NCBI RefSeq assembly: GCF_002797375.1 | Contig: NZ_KZ454941.1 | Coordinates: forward strand, 3,224,799 to 3,288,414 | Direction of reading: 5' to 3' | Length of the DNA: 63,616 bases | DNA from: Bacillus sp. FJAT-42315 | Lineage (GTDB): Bacteria > Bacillota > Bacilli > Bacillales > Domibacillaceae | Notes under the pieces: model-generated | Seen by the model: only the letters and a program-made list of their open reading frames with translations | Databases searched by the model: none | Told to the model about the DNA's origin: nothing | Shown: positions 19,020-28,354 of the stretch, one piece after another | Layout: the number at the start of each line of letters is the position of its first letter | Numbering within the stretch: position 1 is the stretch's first letter | Made by a program: the position numbers and the translations under genes

Positions 19020-21019
19020 TAAATTTGCGCTACACTAATTAACGCGGGACGGTGATTGTCGCTGCCTGTTGTATAAGTAAGAACGACCTGTTGCCCATCT
19101 TCGTACTGATAGCTGTGAGACGACCCGTAAGAAACTTCTAACGCTTGATGGGTACCATCGATCAGCACTTCGATGGACGTATTATCAATCGCCCCAACGA
19201 TGATCCCTTGGCTTCTCTTTATATGATCTGAAGGGATCTGCAAGTTTGCTCCAATGATAGCTATTGGATATTCCAACTGATTTAACGTCATTAACTCACT
19301 TACTTCTGTATCGAATCGTTCCGCAAGAGAATACAGTGTATCTCCCGCTTTTATTTGATACATCACAGTGGATGATTGAGCTGAAGACACTTTTTCTACT
19401 AAAATATTAGATTTTTTGGCTAAAAGTGATAAAGATTCTCCATTTTTGCCGATAATAGTATTAGAGGAAGCCTTTTTTGGCTTTTTGTTTACCTTTTGGC
19501 CGGGTATTTTGCCTGGCTCTTTTTTATTTGTATAGATGATTAATTTTTGACCAATCGTTAACGCATCAGTTGTTAACTTGTTATCTTTTTTGATTTGTTC
19601 AATCGTTGTTCCGTACTTGTTGGCAATCTTCCACAGACTATCTCCCGGTTTCACGATATATGTCACGCTCGAACCAGTTGTCGGCGGCTTCGGCTTCTCT
19701 ACTGGCTTTTGACCAGGGCCTGGTTTAGACGGTGTTCCTTTTTGGTTAATGATTAGTTTTTGACCGATCGTTAACGCATCAGTTGTTAACTTGTTATCTT
19801 TTTTGATTTGTTCAATCGTTGTTCCGTACTTGTTGGCAATCTTCCACAGACTATCTCCCGGTTTCACGATATATGTCACGCTCGAACCAGTTGTCGGCGG
19901 CTTTGGCTTTTCCACTGGCTTTTGACCAGGGCCTGGTTTAGACGGTGTTCCTTTTTGGTTAATGATTAGTTTTTGACCGATCGTTAACGCATCAGTTGTT
20001 AATTTGTTATCTTTCTTTATTTGCGTGATCGTCGTTCCGTACTTGTTGGCAATCTTCCACAGACTATCTCCCGATTTCACGATATATGTCACGCTCGAAC
20101 CAGTTGTCGGCGGCTTCGGCTTCTCTACTGGCTTTTGACCAGGGCCTGGTTTAGACGGTGTTCCTTTTTGGTTAATGATTAGTTTTTGACCGATTGTTAA
20201 CGCATCAGTTGTTAACTTGTTATCTTTCTTTATTTGCGCGATCGTCGTACCGTACTTGTTGGCAATCTTCCACAGGCTATCTCCCGATTTCACGATATAT
20301 GTCACACCAGAACCCGTTGTTGGCGGCTTCGGCTTCTCCACTGGCTTTTGACCAGGACTCGGCTTAGATGGCGTGCTTTTTTGGTTAATGATTAGTTTTT
20401 GACCAATCGTTAACGCATCAGATGTTAACTTGTTGTCCTTCTTTATTTGTACGATCGTCGTTCCGTACTTGTTGGCGATCTTCCACAGGCTATCTCCCGA
20501 TTTTACGATATGAATGACTGAACCATTTTTCTCTGTAGCAGCTACTGGCGAGTTCGCTATTGTTACTTTCGACGAGACAGAATGCGCTTCATTTTCTGCC
20601 AATTTGACTGATTGTTCAACTGTTTGATTAGCCTTCACGTTCGCCATATTGTTGTCACCGTTGGCATTGTCTTCTTCCATCGCTTTCAAATGAAGCGGCT
20701 GCCCCTTTTCGTCGAGGGTTGGAACTGTGATTTGCTGTCCAATGTGCAACGTGTCCGAGGTGAAACCATTTTTGCTTTTTAGCTGTTCAACGGAGACTTG
20801 ATATTTTTTCGCTAAGGAGTAAATGGTATCCCCTTTTTTCACCGTGTAGGAGGTCGCACAGTCGCAAGCATTGGCTTGTTCCGGCTGCCCAAACATCGAG
20901 ACAGCGGTGAGTGAAACAGCTAAAGTCGCACCCATCCATTTAGAATTTCGCTGATAAGCTTTCATTTTCTTTAATTTAGCAATTCTTTCTTGGCGAGTTT
21001 CCATTCGATTGTTTTCCAT
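19019..21019 (-). CDS. Multi-LysM secreted cell-wall protein (seven LysM units)
   Basis: The protein has 666 residues. Its N-terminus is long and basic (RQERIAKLKKMKAYQRNSK) before a hydrophobic signal (MGATLAVSLTAVSMFG). The mature part opens with CDCATSYTVKKGDTIYSLAKKY, the first LysM. Five nearly identical units, YIVKSGDSLWKIANKYGTT followed by QIKKDNKLTTDALTIGQKLI, are joined by proline-rich linkers (PGPGQKPVEKPKPP). A divergent seventh LysM (MYQIKAGDTLYSLAERF) and a C-terminal domain (IIVGAIDNTSIEVLIDGT) follow. LysM binds peptidoglycan GlcNAc chains. No hydrolase domain is present, so the role is probably structural, or in spore or wall attachment. A paralogue lies directly upstream. 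GGAGAG precedes the start. Confidence 0.88.
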   Translation of the reverse strand: MENNRMETRQERIAKLKKMKAYQRNSKWMGATLAVSLTAVSMFGQPEQANACDCATSYTVKKGDTIYSLAKKYQVSVEQLKSKNGFTSDTLHIGQQITVPTLDEKGQPLHLKAMEEDNANGDNNMANVKANQTVEQSVKLAENEAHSVSSKVTIANSPVAATEKNGSVIHIVKSGDSLWKIANKYGTTIVQIKKDNKLTSDALTIGQKLIINQKSTPSKPSPGQKPVEKPKPPTTGSGVTYIVKSGDSLWKIANKYGTTIAQIKKDNKLTTDALTIGQKLIINQKGTPSKPGPGQKPVEKPKPPTTGSSVTYIVKSGDSLWKIANKYGTTITQIKKDNKLTTDALTIGQKLIINQKGTPSKPGPGQKPVEKPKPPTTGSSVTYIVKPGDSLWKIANKYGTTIEQIKKDNKLTTDALTIGQKLIINQKGTPSKPGPGQKPVEKPKPPTTGSSVTYIVKPGDSLWKIANKYGTTIEQIKKDNKLTTDALTIGQKLIIYTNKKEPGKIPGQKVNKKPKKASSNTIIGKNGESLSLLAKKSNILVEKVSSAQSSTVMYQIKAGDTLYSLAERFDTEVSELMTLNQLEYPIAIIGANLQIPSDHIKRSQGIIVGAIDNTSIEVLIDGTHQALEVSYGSSHSYQYEDGQQVVLTYTTGSDNHRPALISVAQI
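19520..20510 (-). repeat. Tandem 213-bp coding repeats in the LysM gene
   Basis: The LysM-plus-linker unit of 71 codons recurs almost identically at about 213-bp steps (for example the segment coding QKLIINQKGTPSKP begins near 19738, 19951, 20164 and 20377). Differences are few and mostly in third positions. Such arrays change copy number easily by recombination. Confidence 0.8.
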
Positions 21020-21370
21020 GCTCTTCTCTCCATTTGTTATTTTTCAAAAAGAGAACATTGAAAAATTGAACTTCATCTCAATATTCCCCCACAAAAGGAA
21101 ATATTACATCTAAATAGAAAAAACGACAAATTCGTGAAAATAGCCATATGAGCGTAAAACATATATCTAAAATCCTACAATAGTGGTTCATAATGAGTCT
21201 ATGTTTCTAATGAATGAACACATCCGTTACGCAATAAAATCAATATAAAACAAGATATATAAAGTATTTCAGTAGGTATAAAGGGTGATTAAGTAAATTT
21301 CAACCAGAGCCTAGATTGATGAAGATTTAGGCAAAAGCGATTAATTTCATCCATGCAGTAAATCCGAACG
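21020..21370. other. Gap between the two LysM genes
   Basis: No open frame is seen. The part next to 21020 should hold the promoter of the 666-residue gene. AT-rich stretches occur at 21100-21300 but no -35/-10 pair can be assigned with confidence. Confidence 0.4.
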
Positions 21371-21415
21371 ATAATAAAGAAGCGGCAGGACTCATGTCTG
21401 CCGCTTCTTTATTAT
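21371..21415. terminator. Terminator of the second LysM gene
   Basis: ATAATAAAGAAGCGGCAG (21371-21388) is an exact reverse complement of CTGCCGCTTCTTTATTAT (21398-21415), with a nine-base loop. The stem overlaps the stop codon of the gene. The T-rich side serves transcripts of the minus strand. Confidence 0.85.
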
Positions 21416-23121
21416 ATTTCCGTTACACTGATTAACGCTGGACGTTGATCAGCGCTACCTTTCGTATAGGTCAGAAACACTTGCGCATTCTGTTTATATT
21501 GATAGTTTTGCAAAGACCCATAAGAAACCTCTAATGCTTGAGACGTTCCATCGATCAGTACTTCAATAGAAGTATTGTCAATCGCTCCAACGATGGTGCC
21601 TAAACTACGCTTTACATGCTCGGAAGGGATTTGTAGTTTCTCTCCAATGATCGCTACTGGATATTTCAGCTCGTTCAAGCTCATCAGTGTCTCTACTTTT
21701 ATATTAAATCGTTGTGCTAGCGAAAAAAGAGTGTCTCCTGCTTGTACTTGATATACATGGGGTGACTTTACGAGAGCCGTCCCCGTATCCCCCTTCCCAT
21801 TATTGCCCTTCGAATAAATGATGAGCTTTTGACCGATCGATAACCTGTCAGAGGTTAATTGATTGTCCTTGCGAAGCTGATCGACCGTCACGCTATGTTT
21901 TTTAGCAATCGTCCATAGGCTATCTCCTGATTTCACAATATAGGCAATTGGCTTCGTCGTTGGCTTTTCTACAGGCTTTTGATCAGGAATAGCGGGAACT
22001 GATGTGCCCTTTCCTGATGTAATCATTAATTTTTGCCCAATCGATAACCTGTCAGAGGTTAATTGATTGTCCTTGCGAAGCTGATTGACTGTCATGCCGT
22101 GTTTTTTAGCGATCGTCCATAGGCTATCTCCTGATTTCACAATATAGGCAATTGGCTTCGTCGTTGGCTTTTCTACAGGCTTTTGATCAGGAATAGCGGG
22201 AACTGATGTGCCCTTTCCTGATGTAATCATTAATTTTTGCCCAATCGATAACCTGTCAGAGGTTAATTGATTGTCCTTGCGAAGCTGATTGACTGTCATG
22301 CCGTGTTTTTTAGCGATCGTCCATAGGCTATCTCCTGATTTCACAATATAGGCAATTGGCTTCGTCGTTGGCTTTTCTACAGGCTTTTCTACAGGCTTTT
22401 CTACAGGTTTTTGATCAGGAGTAGAGGGAACCGATGTGTTCTTTCCCGATGTAATCATTAATTTTTGCCCAATCGATAACCTGTCAGAGGTTAATTGATT
22501 GTCCTTGCGAAGCTGATCAACTGTCATGCCGTGTTTTTTAGCGATCGTCCATAGGCTATCTCCTGATTTAACTGTGTAAATAGTTTTTTGCGTGTTAGAA
22601 ATGGGATTTTTATACTTGTCTGTTGGCTTTTGGGCGGAGGATGCTGAAAGAGAACCGTTCGTTCCTGTGGTGATCGTTAACTTTGGCTGTGGTACGAACT
22701 CATCGGATGCTACATTGTTTTCTTGCTCAGTTTTCTCTATTGAAGCGCCTTCTGTAGCTTGTGTAGGCTGTTCTTCTTTATCCTCTAGTTCTAAATGGAG
22801 CGGTTCTCCTTCCTCTGCTATATAGGGAACGGTAATCTCCTGTCCTACACGTAACTGGTCAGAAGCGAGGCCATTTTTACTTTTTAATTGTTCTACTGAT
22901 ACTTTGTATTTTTTAGCTAAAGAATATAAAGTATCTCCTGCTTGTACCTTATAAGGAGCGGCACAATCACAAGCCTTCGTTTTTTCTGGCTGACCTAACA
23001 TAGAGACCGTTGAAAGTGAGATCGCTAAAGTCGTCCCAATTAATTTAGAATTCCGCTTATGTCTTTTCACTTTCTTTAACTTTTCTCGACGTTCTCGACG
23101 GGTTTCAATCACTTTTTCCAT
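21412..23121 (-). CDS. Multi-LysM secreted cell-wall protein (six LysM units), paralogue
   Basis: This is a 569-residue paralogue of the protein encoded just downstream, with the same architecture. It has a basic N-terminus (RREKLKKVKRHKRNSK), a signal (LIGTTLAISLSTVSMLGQP), then CDCAAPYKVQAGDTLYSLAKKY. Four similar units (YIVKSGDSLWTIAKKHGMTV, then QLRKDNQLTSDRLSIGQKLM) follow, then a last LysM (VYQVQAGDTLFSLAQRF) and the C-terminal domain GTIVGAIDNTSIEVLIDGT. One linker contains three copies of a 12-bp unit encoding VEKP (about 22372-22410). The start at 23121 has GAGGGAGA; a TTG two codons earlier is closer to that site and less likely. Gene duplication followed by independent repeat expansion explains the pair. 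Confidence 0.87.
   Translation of the reverse strand: MEKVIETRRERREKLKKVKRHKRNSKLIGTTLAISLSTVSMLGQPEKTKACDCAAPYKVQAGDTLYSLAKKYKVSVEQLKSKNGLASDQLRVGQEITVPYIAEEGEPLHLELEDKEEQPTQATEGASIEKTEQENNVASDEFVPQPKLTITTGTNGSLSASSAQKPTDKYKNPISNTQKTIYTVKSGDSLWTIAKKHGMTVDQLRKDNQLTSDRLSIGQKLMITSGKNTSVPSTPDQKPVEKPVEKPVEKPTTKPIAYIVKSGDSLWTIAKKHGMTVNQLRKDNQLTSDRLSIGQKLMITSGKGTSVPAIPDQKPVEKPTTKPIAYIVKSGDSLWTIAKKHGMTVNQLRKDNQLTSDRLSIGQKLMITSGKGTSVPAIPDQKPVEKPTTKPIAYIVKSGDSLWTIAKKHSVTVDQLRKDNQLTSDRLSIGQKLIIYSKGNNGKGDTGTALVKSPHVYQVQAGDTLFSLAQRFNIKVETLMSLNELKYPVAIIGEKLQIPSEHVKRSLGTIVGAIDNTSIEVLIDGTSQALEVSYGSLQNYQYKQNAQVFLTYTKGSADQRPALISVTEI
21960..22560 (-). repeat. Tandem 204-bp coding repeats in the second LysM gene
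   Basis: The unit of 68 codons (LysM plus linker) is repeated. Two copies are identical over nearly their whole length, for example the segments at about 22019-22160 and 22223-22364. The 12-bp microrepeat near 22372-22410 sits in the linker between units. Confidence 0.75.
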
Positions 23122-23590
23122 GTTCAATCTCCCTCTTTTCTTTGTTAATCATGTACGACACTATGATAAAATACCTAACTCTACAAATTCTTAACATTTA
23201 CAAAAAAAAATAAAAGAATATATACCTATGATAAATTACCTACGTTTGAAAATTCAATAATTTTTTCACTCTTTACTAAAATATACGCTTGGCTAAGGAC
23301 CATATTGAATCCACCCCTTGTTATATTCTAATAAGCTTGTGTCCTTGTAATGTTATAAATTATGCATGAAAAAACAGCGCCGTTGTGCGACTGCAGTCAG
23401 AGTATAATATCTATTCCTAATTTAGCAGACAAAGTTTAAAACTAGTTAAAATGACATAAAAAATAATCATACTATATTGGCGGTTCCAAAACTAAAAGAC
23501 TACTTATTGTTAAATATTACATTTTTAACCTCTTTTATAAGCAAGTTTCTAATATGGGTATTTAGTAATGTTTCCATTTTACATATCACT
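23122..23590. other. AT-rich gap upstream of the LysM paralogue
   Basis: No coding sequence can be supported here. It should include the promoter of the LysM gene at its left side. The right part may include debris, since the adjacent ABC transporter gene appears to have lost its 3' end. Confidence 0.4.
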
Positions 23591-23591
23591 A

Positions 23592-23629
23592 CAAAAAACC
23601 CACACAGATTCAGAATATCTATGTGGGTC
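23592..23629 (-). terminator. Terminator downstream of the ABC exporter genes
   Basis: On the minus strand ACCCACATAGAT pairs with ATCTGTGTGGGT around ATTCTGA, one mismatch, followed by TTTTTTG. It lies about 30 bp past the stop of the 570-residue half-transporter. Confidence 0.8.
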
Positions 23630-23656
23630 TCCTATATCATTACTTTTCTTGTCATC

Positions 23657-25369
23657 CTACTGAACACTAGCAGGCCGAGAAACTACTCCTAAATTAAGAA
23701 TATGATCAGCCCTTGCGATCGTATTAAGACGATGAGCAATCGTGATAGTCGTTCGTCCTTGCATAAGACGTTCTAGTGCTTGTTGAATGTGAATTTCGGT
23801 AATCGTGTCGATACTGCTCGTTGCTTCGTCCAAAATTAAAATCGTTGGGTTCGCTAAAATCGCTCGAGCAATCGCAAGCAACTGTTTTTGTCCTTGGCTA
23901 ATGCCGCTCCCTTCATGCTTCAACTTCGTGTCGTATCCATCAGGTAGCTTCATTATAAACGAATGCGCATTGGCTTCCTGCGCCGCTTCTTCTACCTCTT
24001 CGTCCGTAGCCTCTAGCCTGCCGTAGCGAATATTTTCGCGGATCGTCCCTTCAAATAAAAACGTGTCTTGAAGCACAAACCCCATATGCTTTCGTAAATT
24101 TTGGCGCGAAATTTTCTTACTCTCTTTACCATCAATTAAAATTTGTCCAGCATCCGGGTCGTAAAAGCGAGCCAGCAAGTTAATAATCGTTGTTTTTCCT
24201 GAACCCGTCGGCCCAATTAATGCTAACATCTCCCCGGGGCGCACAGAAAAGTTAATCCCTTGAATCGTCTCCTGTCCCTTCACATAAGCGAATGATACAT
24301 CACGAAATTCAATTTCGCCGCGGATCGTCTCCACTTTTTCTAATTTATCCGCGTCCTGTTCTTCCCGCTCCGTATCGAGAATATCAAATACCCGCTCCGC
24401 TCCAGCAATTGCGGACAATAGCGTGTTGAATTGATTGGCTAAATCATTGAGTGGACGAGTAAACTGGCGCGAATACTCCACAAAAATGACAATCACACCG
24501 ACAGATACAAATCCTTTTAATGCGAGCCAACCGCCCACTCCAGCAATTAACGCAAAGCTTAAATTGTTAAGCACATTCATCAGCTTCGGAATAAAGCCCG
24601 AGTATGTTTGTGCCCAATAGCCTGCCTGCTTTAATTCCCCATTCCTCCGAGCAAACTCTGCCGCAATCTTCTCCTCTTGCGAAAACATTTTGACAATATG
24701 CTTACTGGATACCGCTTCTTCAATATAGCCATTCAGTTCACCTAAATGACGTTGCTGCTCTTTAAATTGCTTACGTGTTCGGCTCGTAATCCACTTCATT
24801 CCAAGATACATCAGCGGAACAATTAACAGCGTCACAGCCGTCAGCAGTGGACTAAGCCAAATCATGACGATGACTGCTCCTGTTAACGTCAATACACTTG
24901 AAACGATTTGAATAACTGAGCTATTGAGCGTACTACTCACATTTTCAATGTCATTTGTCACGCGGCTCATAAGCTCGCCGTGCTGACGTTGATCAAAAAA
25001 GGATAAAGGCAGTTGATGGAGATGATCAAACAGCCCTGTTCTCATTTCAAATACTGTTTTTTGAGCCACTCCAGCCATCCAATAATTTTGCAAAAAGATC
25101 GTCAAAGAATAGAAAAAGTACACAACTCCTAGCTGAAAGAGTAAGGAAAGCAGCCCTTTTTTATCACCAGTGACGATAAATTCATCAATCGCCATCCCGA
25201 CAAGATAAGGTCCGAGCAAGCCTAGTCCTGAGCTTGCGGCGACCATGATGATAACAAGAAAGAGTAAGCCTTTGCGCTTCGCCAAATAGTTTGCCAATCT
25301 TTTGAGCGTTTGTGTGGCGTCTTTAATTTGTGGTTTTGGTCCGACCCTAACGTTGTGGTGCCTTGACAT
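23657..25369 (-). CDS. ABC exporter half-transporter, C-terminus shortened (YfiC-like)
   Basis: The 570-residue protein has the six-helix exporter domain (about 30-310) and an ATPase domain with Walker A GPTGSGKTT, Q-loop GFVLQDTFLFEG, signature GISQGQKQLLAIARA and Walker B ILILDEATSSID, then the H-loop IAHRLNTI. It is paired with the upstream half-transporter, whose 3' end overlaps this start by 23 bp, as in B. subtilis YfiB/YfiC. After the H-loop, proteins of this family normally continue for 35-40 residues (a glycine-rich segment and GTHEEL). Here the frame ends after HILNLGVVSRPASVQ, so the tail seems lost. Activity is uncertain. The signature motif reads ISQGQ, a degenerate form common in one half of heterodimers. 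Confidence 0.85.
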   Translation of the reverse strand: MSRHHNVRVGPKPQIKDATQTLKRLANYLAKRKGLLFLVIIMVAASSGLGLLGPYLVGMAIDEFIVTGDKKGLLSLLFQLGVVYFFYSLTIFLQNYWMAGVAQKTVFEMRTGLFDHLHQLPLSFFDQRQHGELMSRVTNDIENVSSTLNSSVIQIVSSVLTLTGAVIVMIWLSPLLTAVTLLIVPLMYLGMKWITSRTRKQFKEQQRHLGELNGYIEEAVSSKHIVKMFSQEEKIAAEFARRNGELKQAGYWAQTYSGFIPKLMNVLNNLSFALIAGVGGWLALKGFVSVGVIVIFVEYSRQFTRPLNDLANQFNTLLSAIAGAERVFDILDTEREEQDADKLEKVETIRGEIEFRDVSFAYVKGQETIQGINFSVRPGEMLALIGPTGSGKTTIINLLARFYDPDAGQILIDGKESKKISRQNLRKHMGFVLQDTFLFEGTIRENIRYGRLEATDEEVEEAAQEANAHSFIMKLPDGYDTKLKHEGSGISQGQKQLLAIARAILANPTILILDEATSSIDTITEIHIQQALERLMQGRTTITIAHRLNTIARADHILNLGVVSRPASVQ

Positions 25370-27092
25370 AAGCGCGCTCCTCCTCTCCAGATTGGGAAGC
25401 TATTAGCTGTTGATACAAACCGTTCATCTTCATTAACTCTTCATGTGTCCCAATTGCTAATACGCGACCATCTTCTAGCAAAATAATTTGATTCGCTTGT
25501 TGTGCGGTGCTGATCTTTTGCGTAATGATGAGCGTCGTACACGTTTCTTGCTTTAACGCCGCCAGCATGTTCGCTTCTGTCTTTAGATCGAGCGCACTCG
25601 TACTATCATCAAGCAATAAAATGAGCGGCTTGCGAATAAGTGCCCGTGCGACCGATAATCTTTGCTTTTGACCGCCAGATAAATTCACGCCTTTTTGGCC
25701 GATAACGGTGTCAAATCCATTTGGTAAGTCGGCAATCGTTTCATAAATTTGTGCTTTTTTCGCCGCATCGATCATTTCATCGATGGTAGCATCTTCTTTC
25801 CCCCAAGCAATATTTTCACGAATCGTTCCGGTGAATAGATGGGCTTCCTGCGGGACAAAGCCGATTTGCTCTCGCAAGGACGCCGACTGCACCTCTTGAA
25901 TATCTTGATCATCGATTCGAATCGTTCCGTGATCAGACTCATACAACTTTGGAATTAAATAAAACAACGTCGATTTTCCTGATCCTGTCGCTCCTAAAAT
26001 AGCGGTCGTTTTTCCAGGCTGAACAGTAAAAGAAAGATCCTTTAACACCGGCTCCTCGCTCCCTGGGAAAGAAAACGATACATGATCGAATTCAATTTTT
26101 CCACCTGTTGCTTGAAAAGGTGTCCCTTTCAAACGTTGGTCCGCTTGCTCTTCCGGCTCCTCAAGCAGCTCACCAATTCGCTCGGCTGAAGCTTTTCCTC
26201 TAGAGAAAATCATAATGATAAACGTAAAAATAGATAAGGAAGCAATAATTCTTGTTGCGTAATTAATGACCGCAACAATTTCTCCAGCAGTTGCCGTTCC
26301 TGCCTGAAATTCAGCAAAGCCAAACCATAATATAAAGAGCAAGCTACCATTCATCACAAATAACAAAACGGGCATCGTCGTTTCCACCATTCGTACAACG
26401 CGAATCGTTTGTTCCATCAGTTGTTCACTCGCTTCTTTAAAGCGCATGCTTTCATGTCTCCAACGAAGAAACGCTTTAATTAACCGAATGCCTGCTAAGT
26501 TTTCTTGCATCACGTTATTCACTTGATCAAGTCGTTGTTGAACGGAACGAAATAAAGTCGAGCTTTGTTTCATCCTTCTTAATAAAAAAGCGACCATCAC
26601 CGGAACGGTCACGAGCAAGATAAGTGTGAGCTTCACATGAACGAGCAATGCCAGCACCGTACCGAAAAGGATCATCAGCGGAGCACGTAGCATAATCCGC
26701 AAGCTCATAAATACCGAGTTTTGCAAAAGAGTCACATCGGTTGTCATGCGAGTAATCAACGAGGAGGAAGCGAAACGATTGTAGCTAGCGAACGAGAAGG
26801 ATTGCACTTTCTCAATCATCTTTCCCCTTAAATCGAAACCGAAATTCTGCCCGACATGAGCGGCGACAAAGGAATTAATAATACCTGAAATAAAGGCAAG
26901 AAGCGTCGTTGCGATCATAACCGCTCCCCATTTATACACAGCGGTAAGATCTCCTTTCACAATCCCCTCATCAATAATTTTCGCCATAAACAAAGGATGT
27001 GTGAGTTCGACAGCCAATTCCACTAACATCAGTAGCCACGCCAGCCCCATTAAATATTTATAAGGCTTTAAATAAGAAAATACTGATCGCAA
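25347..27092 (-). CDS. ABC exporter half-transporter (YfiB-like)
   Basis: This 581-residue partner of the YfiC-like subunit has a six-helix transmembrane domain (about 12-300) and a full ATPase domain: Walker A GATGSGKST, Q-loop FVPQEAHLFTG, signature LSGGQKQRLSVARA, Walker B LILLLDDSTSALD, and a C-terminal tail with ILLEDGRVLAIGTHEELMK. The Walker B glutamate position is Asp (LLLDDSTS), so this ATP site is probably the weak one, as in other heterodimeric exporters. The two subunits are co-transcribed after the MFS and MarR genes. The substrate is probably a drug or a lipophilic compound; this is inferred from the cluster. Confidence 0.88.
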   Translation of the reverse strand: MRSVFSYLKPYKYLMGLAWLLMLVELAVELTHPLFMAKIIDEGIVKGDLTAVYKWGAVMIATTLLAFISGIINSFVAAHVGQNFGFDLRGKMIEKVQSFSFASYNRFASSSLITRMTTDVTLLQNSVFMSLRIMLRAPLMILFGTVLALLVHVKLTLILLVTVPVMVAFLLRRMKQSSTLFRSVQQRLDQVNNVMQENLAGIRLIKAFLRWRHESMRFKEASEQLMEQTIRVVRMVETTMPVLLFVMNGSLLFILWFGFAEFQAGTATAGEIVAVINYATRIIASLSIFTFIIMIFSRGKASAERIGELLEEPEEQADQRLKGTPFQATGGKIEFDHVSFSFPGSEEPVLKDLSFTVQPGKTTAILGATGSGKSTLFYLIPKLYESDHGTIRIDDQDIQEVQSASLREQIGFVPQEAHLFTGTIRENIAWGKEDATIDEMIDAAKKAQIYETIADLPNGFDTVIGQKGVNLSGGQKQRLSVARALIRKPLILLLDDSTSALDLKTEANMLAALKQETCTTLIITQKISTAQQANQIILLEDGRVLAIGTHEELMKMNGLYQQLIASQSGEEERAYVKAPQR

Positions 27093-27124
27093 GGCAGCTC
27101 CACCCTTCTATTTGAAAAAAATTC

Positions 27125-28354
27125 TCAATTATATTTTTTCCCAGTATAGTCCACTTGTTCACTTTTTTCAAACTTTAGGCGGCTCGTTTGATGACGTTGA
27201 ACTAACACGAAATAGATGACCACGCCTAGTAAAATATAGAAGCTACAATACACGTAAAGTTGGCTAAAGCTCATCTTTGTCACGATTAAACCAATAAAAA
27301 ACGAACCAACTCCAATTCCGAGATCAAACAGCGATAAAAATGTCGCCGTGGCGAGCGCTTTTTTCGCTGGTGGGGCTTTTTGAATGGCAATCGTTTGAAA
27401 GCTCGGAAATAATGTCCCCCACCCTAGTCCAATCAATCCAGCTGCCGTAAGAAACGTCCATGCTGTGGACACTTGGCTTAACAAAAGCATTCCGACTGCA
27501 AACAATAAGATCGCCGGATACACGATCACATGCGCTCCGTATTGATCAAACCATTTTCCTGTGAACGGGCGCGATAATAGTAGCACCACTGCGTAAACAA
27601 CAAAGAAATAACTAGCTACCTCTACTAATTGAAGCTCTTCTGCATAGACTGATACGAATGATAAAATCGAAGCGTACACCGCTGAGAAAAACATGCCAAC
27701 GATTGCGATCGGTAACGCTGAGAATTCAAATAAATCACGAGCGCGTAATTGTACGTGAAAAATGGACATCGCACGTTCAGTAGACAGCTCGTCACGACTA
27801 TGAATCAGCCCACCGGCAACTAGAGCAAAACCAGCAATTACCACGCAGAGAACAATCATCGTAAAACCGCCCCATTGTTGCATCGCGGTCAACCCAAGAA
27901 ACGGTCCAACGACCATCGCTAAATTGGTGGACATCACATAATATCCCATCCCTTCTCCACGCCGAGAATCCGGAATAATATCAGCCACCATTGCCCCGGT
28001 TGCAGTTGTCGCCATTCCAAAACCAATCCCATGAAAAAAACGTAGCGCTAGCATCATCGACAGTGAATCTGGAACAAAGTAAAGCAAAGACGCTAAAAGA
28101 AAGATCAACTGCGAAGCAAGCAATACCTTCTTTTTGCCAAACTGTTCAATCCACTGTCCCGTGAACGGTCGCACAATAATCGCTGATAATAAAAACAGCG
28201 TTGTTACTAAACCCGCCTCACTTGGCGAACTTCCCATCTCCTGAAGCGCATACACCGGCATCGTCACTAACAGCATATAAAAAACGATAAATAGAAAAAA
28301 ATTACTGACAGACACACTAATAAAATCCTTCGTCCATAAAGCCGGCTTACTCAT
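27125..28354 (-). CDS. Major facilitator superfamily transporter
   Basis: The 409-residue protein has twelve predicted membrane segments. The MFS motif between helices 2 and 3 is seen as RPFTGQWIEQFGKKKVL, and again in the second half as RPFTGKWFDQYG. The central loop lies around residues 190-205. It resembles drug-efflux carriers of the YfiS or SetB kind. The start overlaps the end of the MarR gene by eight bases, so the two are coupled. The order regulator-MFS-ABC pair suggests a substrate-induced efflux operon. Confidence 0.87.
   Translation of the reverse strand: MSKPALWTKDFISVSVSNFFLFIVFYMLLVTMPVYALQEMGSSPSEAGLVTTLFLLSAIIVRPFTGQWIEQFGKKKVLLASQLIFLLASLLYFVPDSLSMMLALRFFHGIGFGMATTATGAMVADIIPDSRRGEGMGYYVMSTNLAMVVGPFLGLTAMQQWGGFTMIVLCVVIAGFALVAGGLIHSRDELSTERAMSIFHVQLRARDLFEFSALPIAIVGMFFSAVYASILSFVSVYAEELQLVEVASYFFVVYAVVLLLSRPFTGKWFDQYGAHVIVYPAILLFAVGMLLLSQVSTAWTFLTAAGLIGLGWGTLFPSFQTIAIQKAPPAKKALATATFLSLFDLGIGVGSFFIGLIVTKMSFSQLYVYCSFYILLGVVIYFVLVQRHQTSRLKFEKSEQVDYTGKKYN

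Noticed and set aside
19520-22560. CRISPR array or satellite DNA suggested by regular repeats
   Set aside because: The repeats are 204-213 bp, lie in frame within LysM genes and encode conserved LysM domains.
23477-23692. A 71-codon plus-strand frame downstream of the exporter gene
   Set aside because: It runs across the terminator at 23592-23629 and into the end of the exporter gene on the other strand, and has no clear ribosome site.
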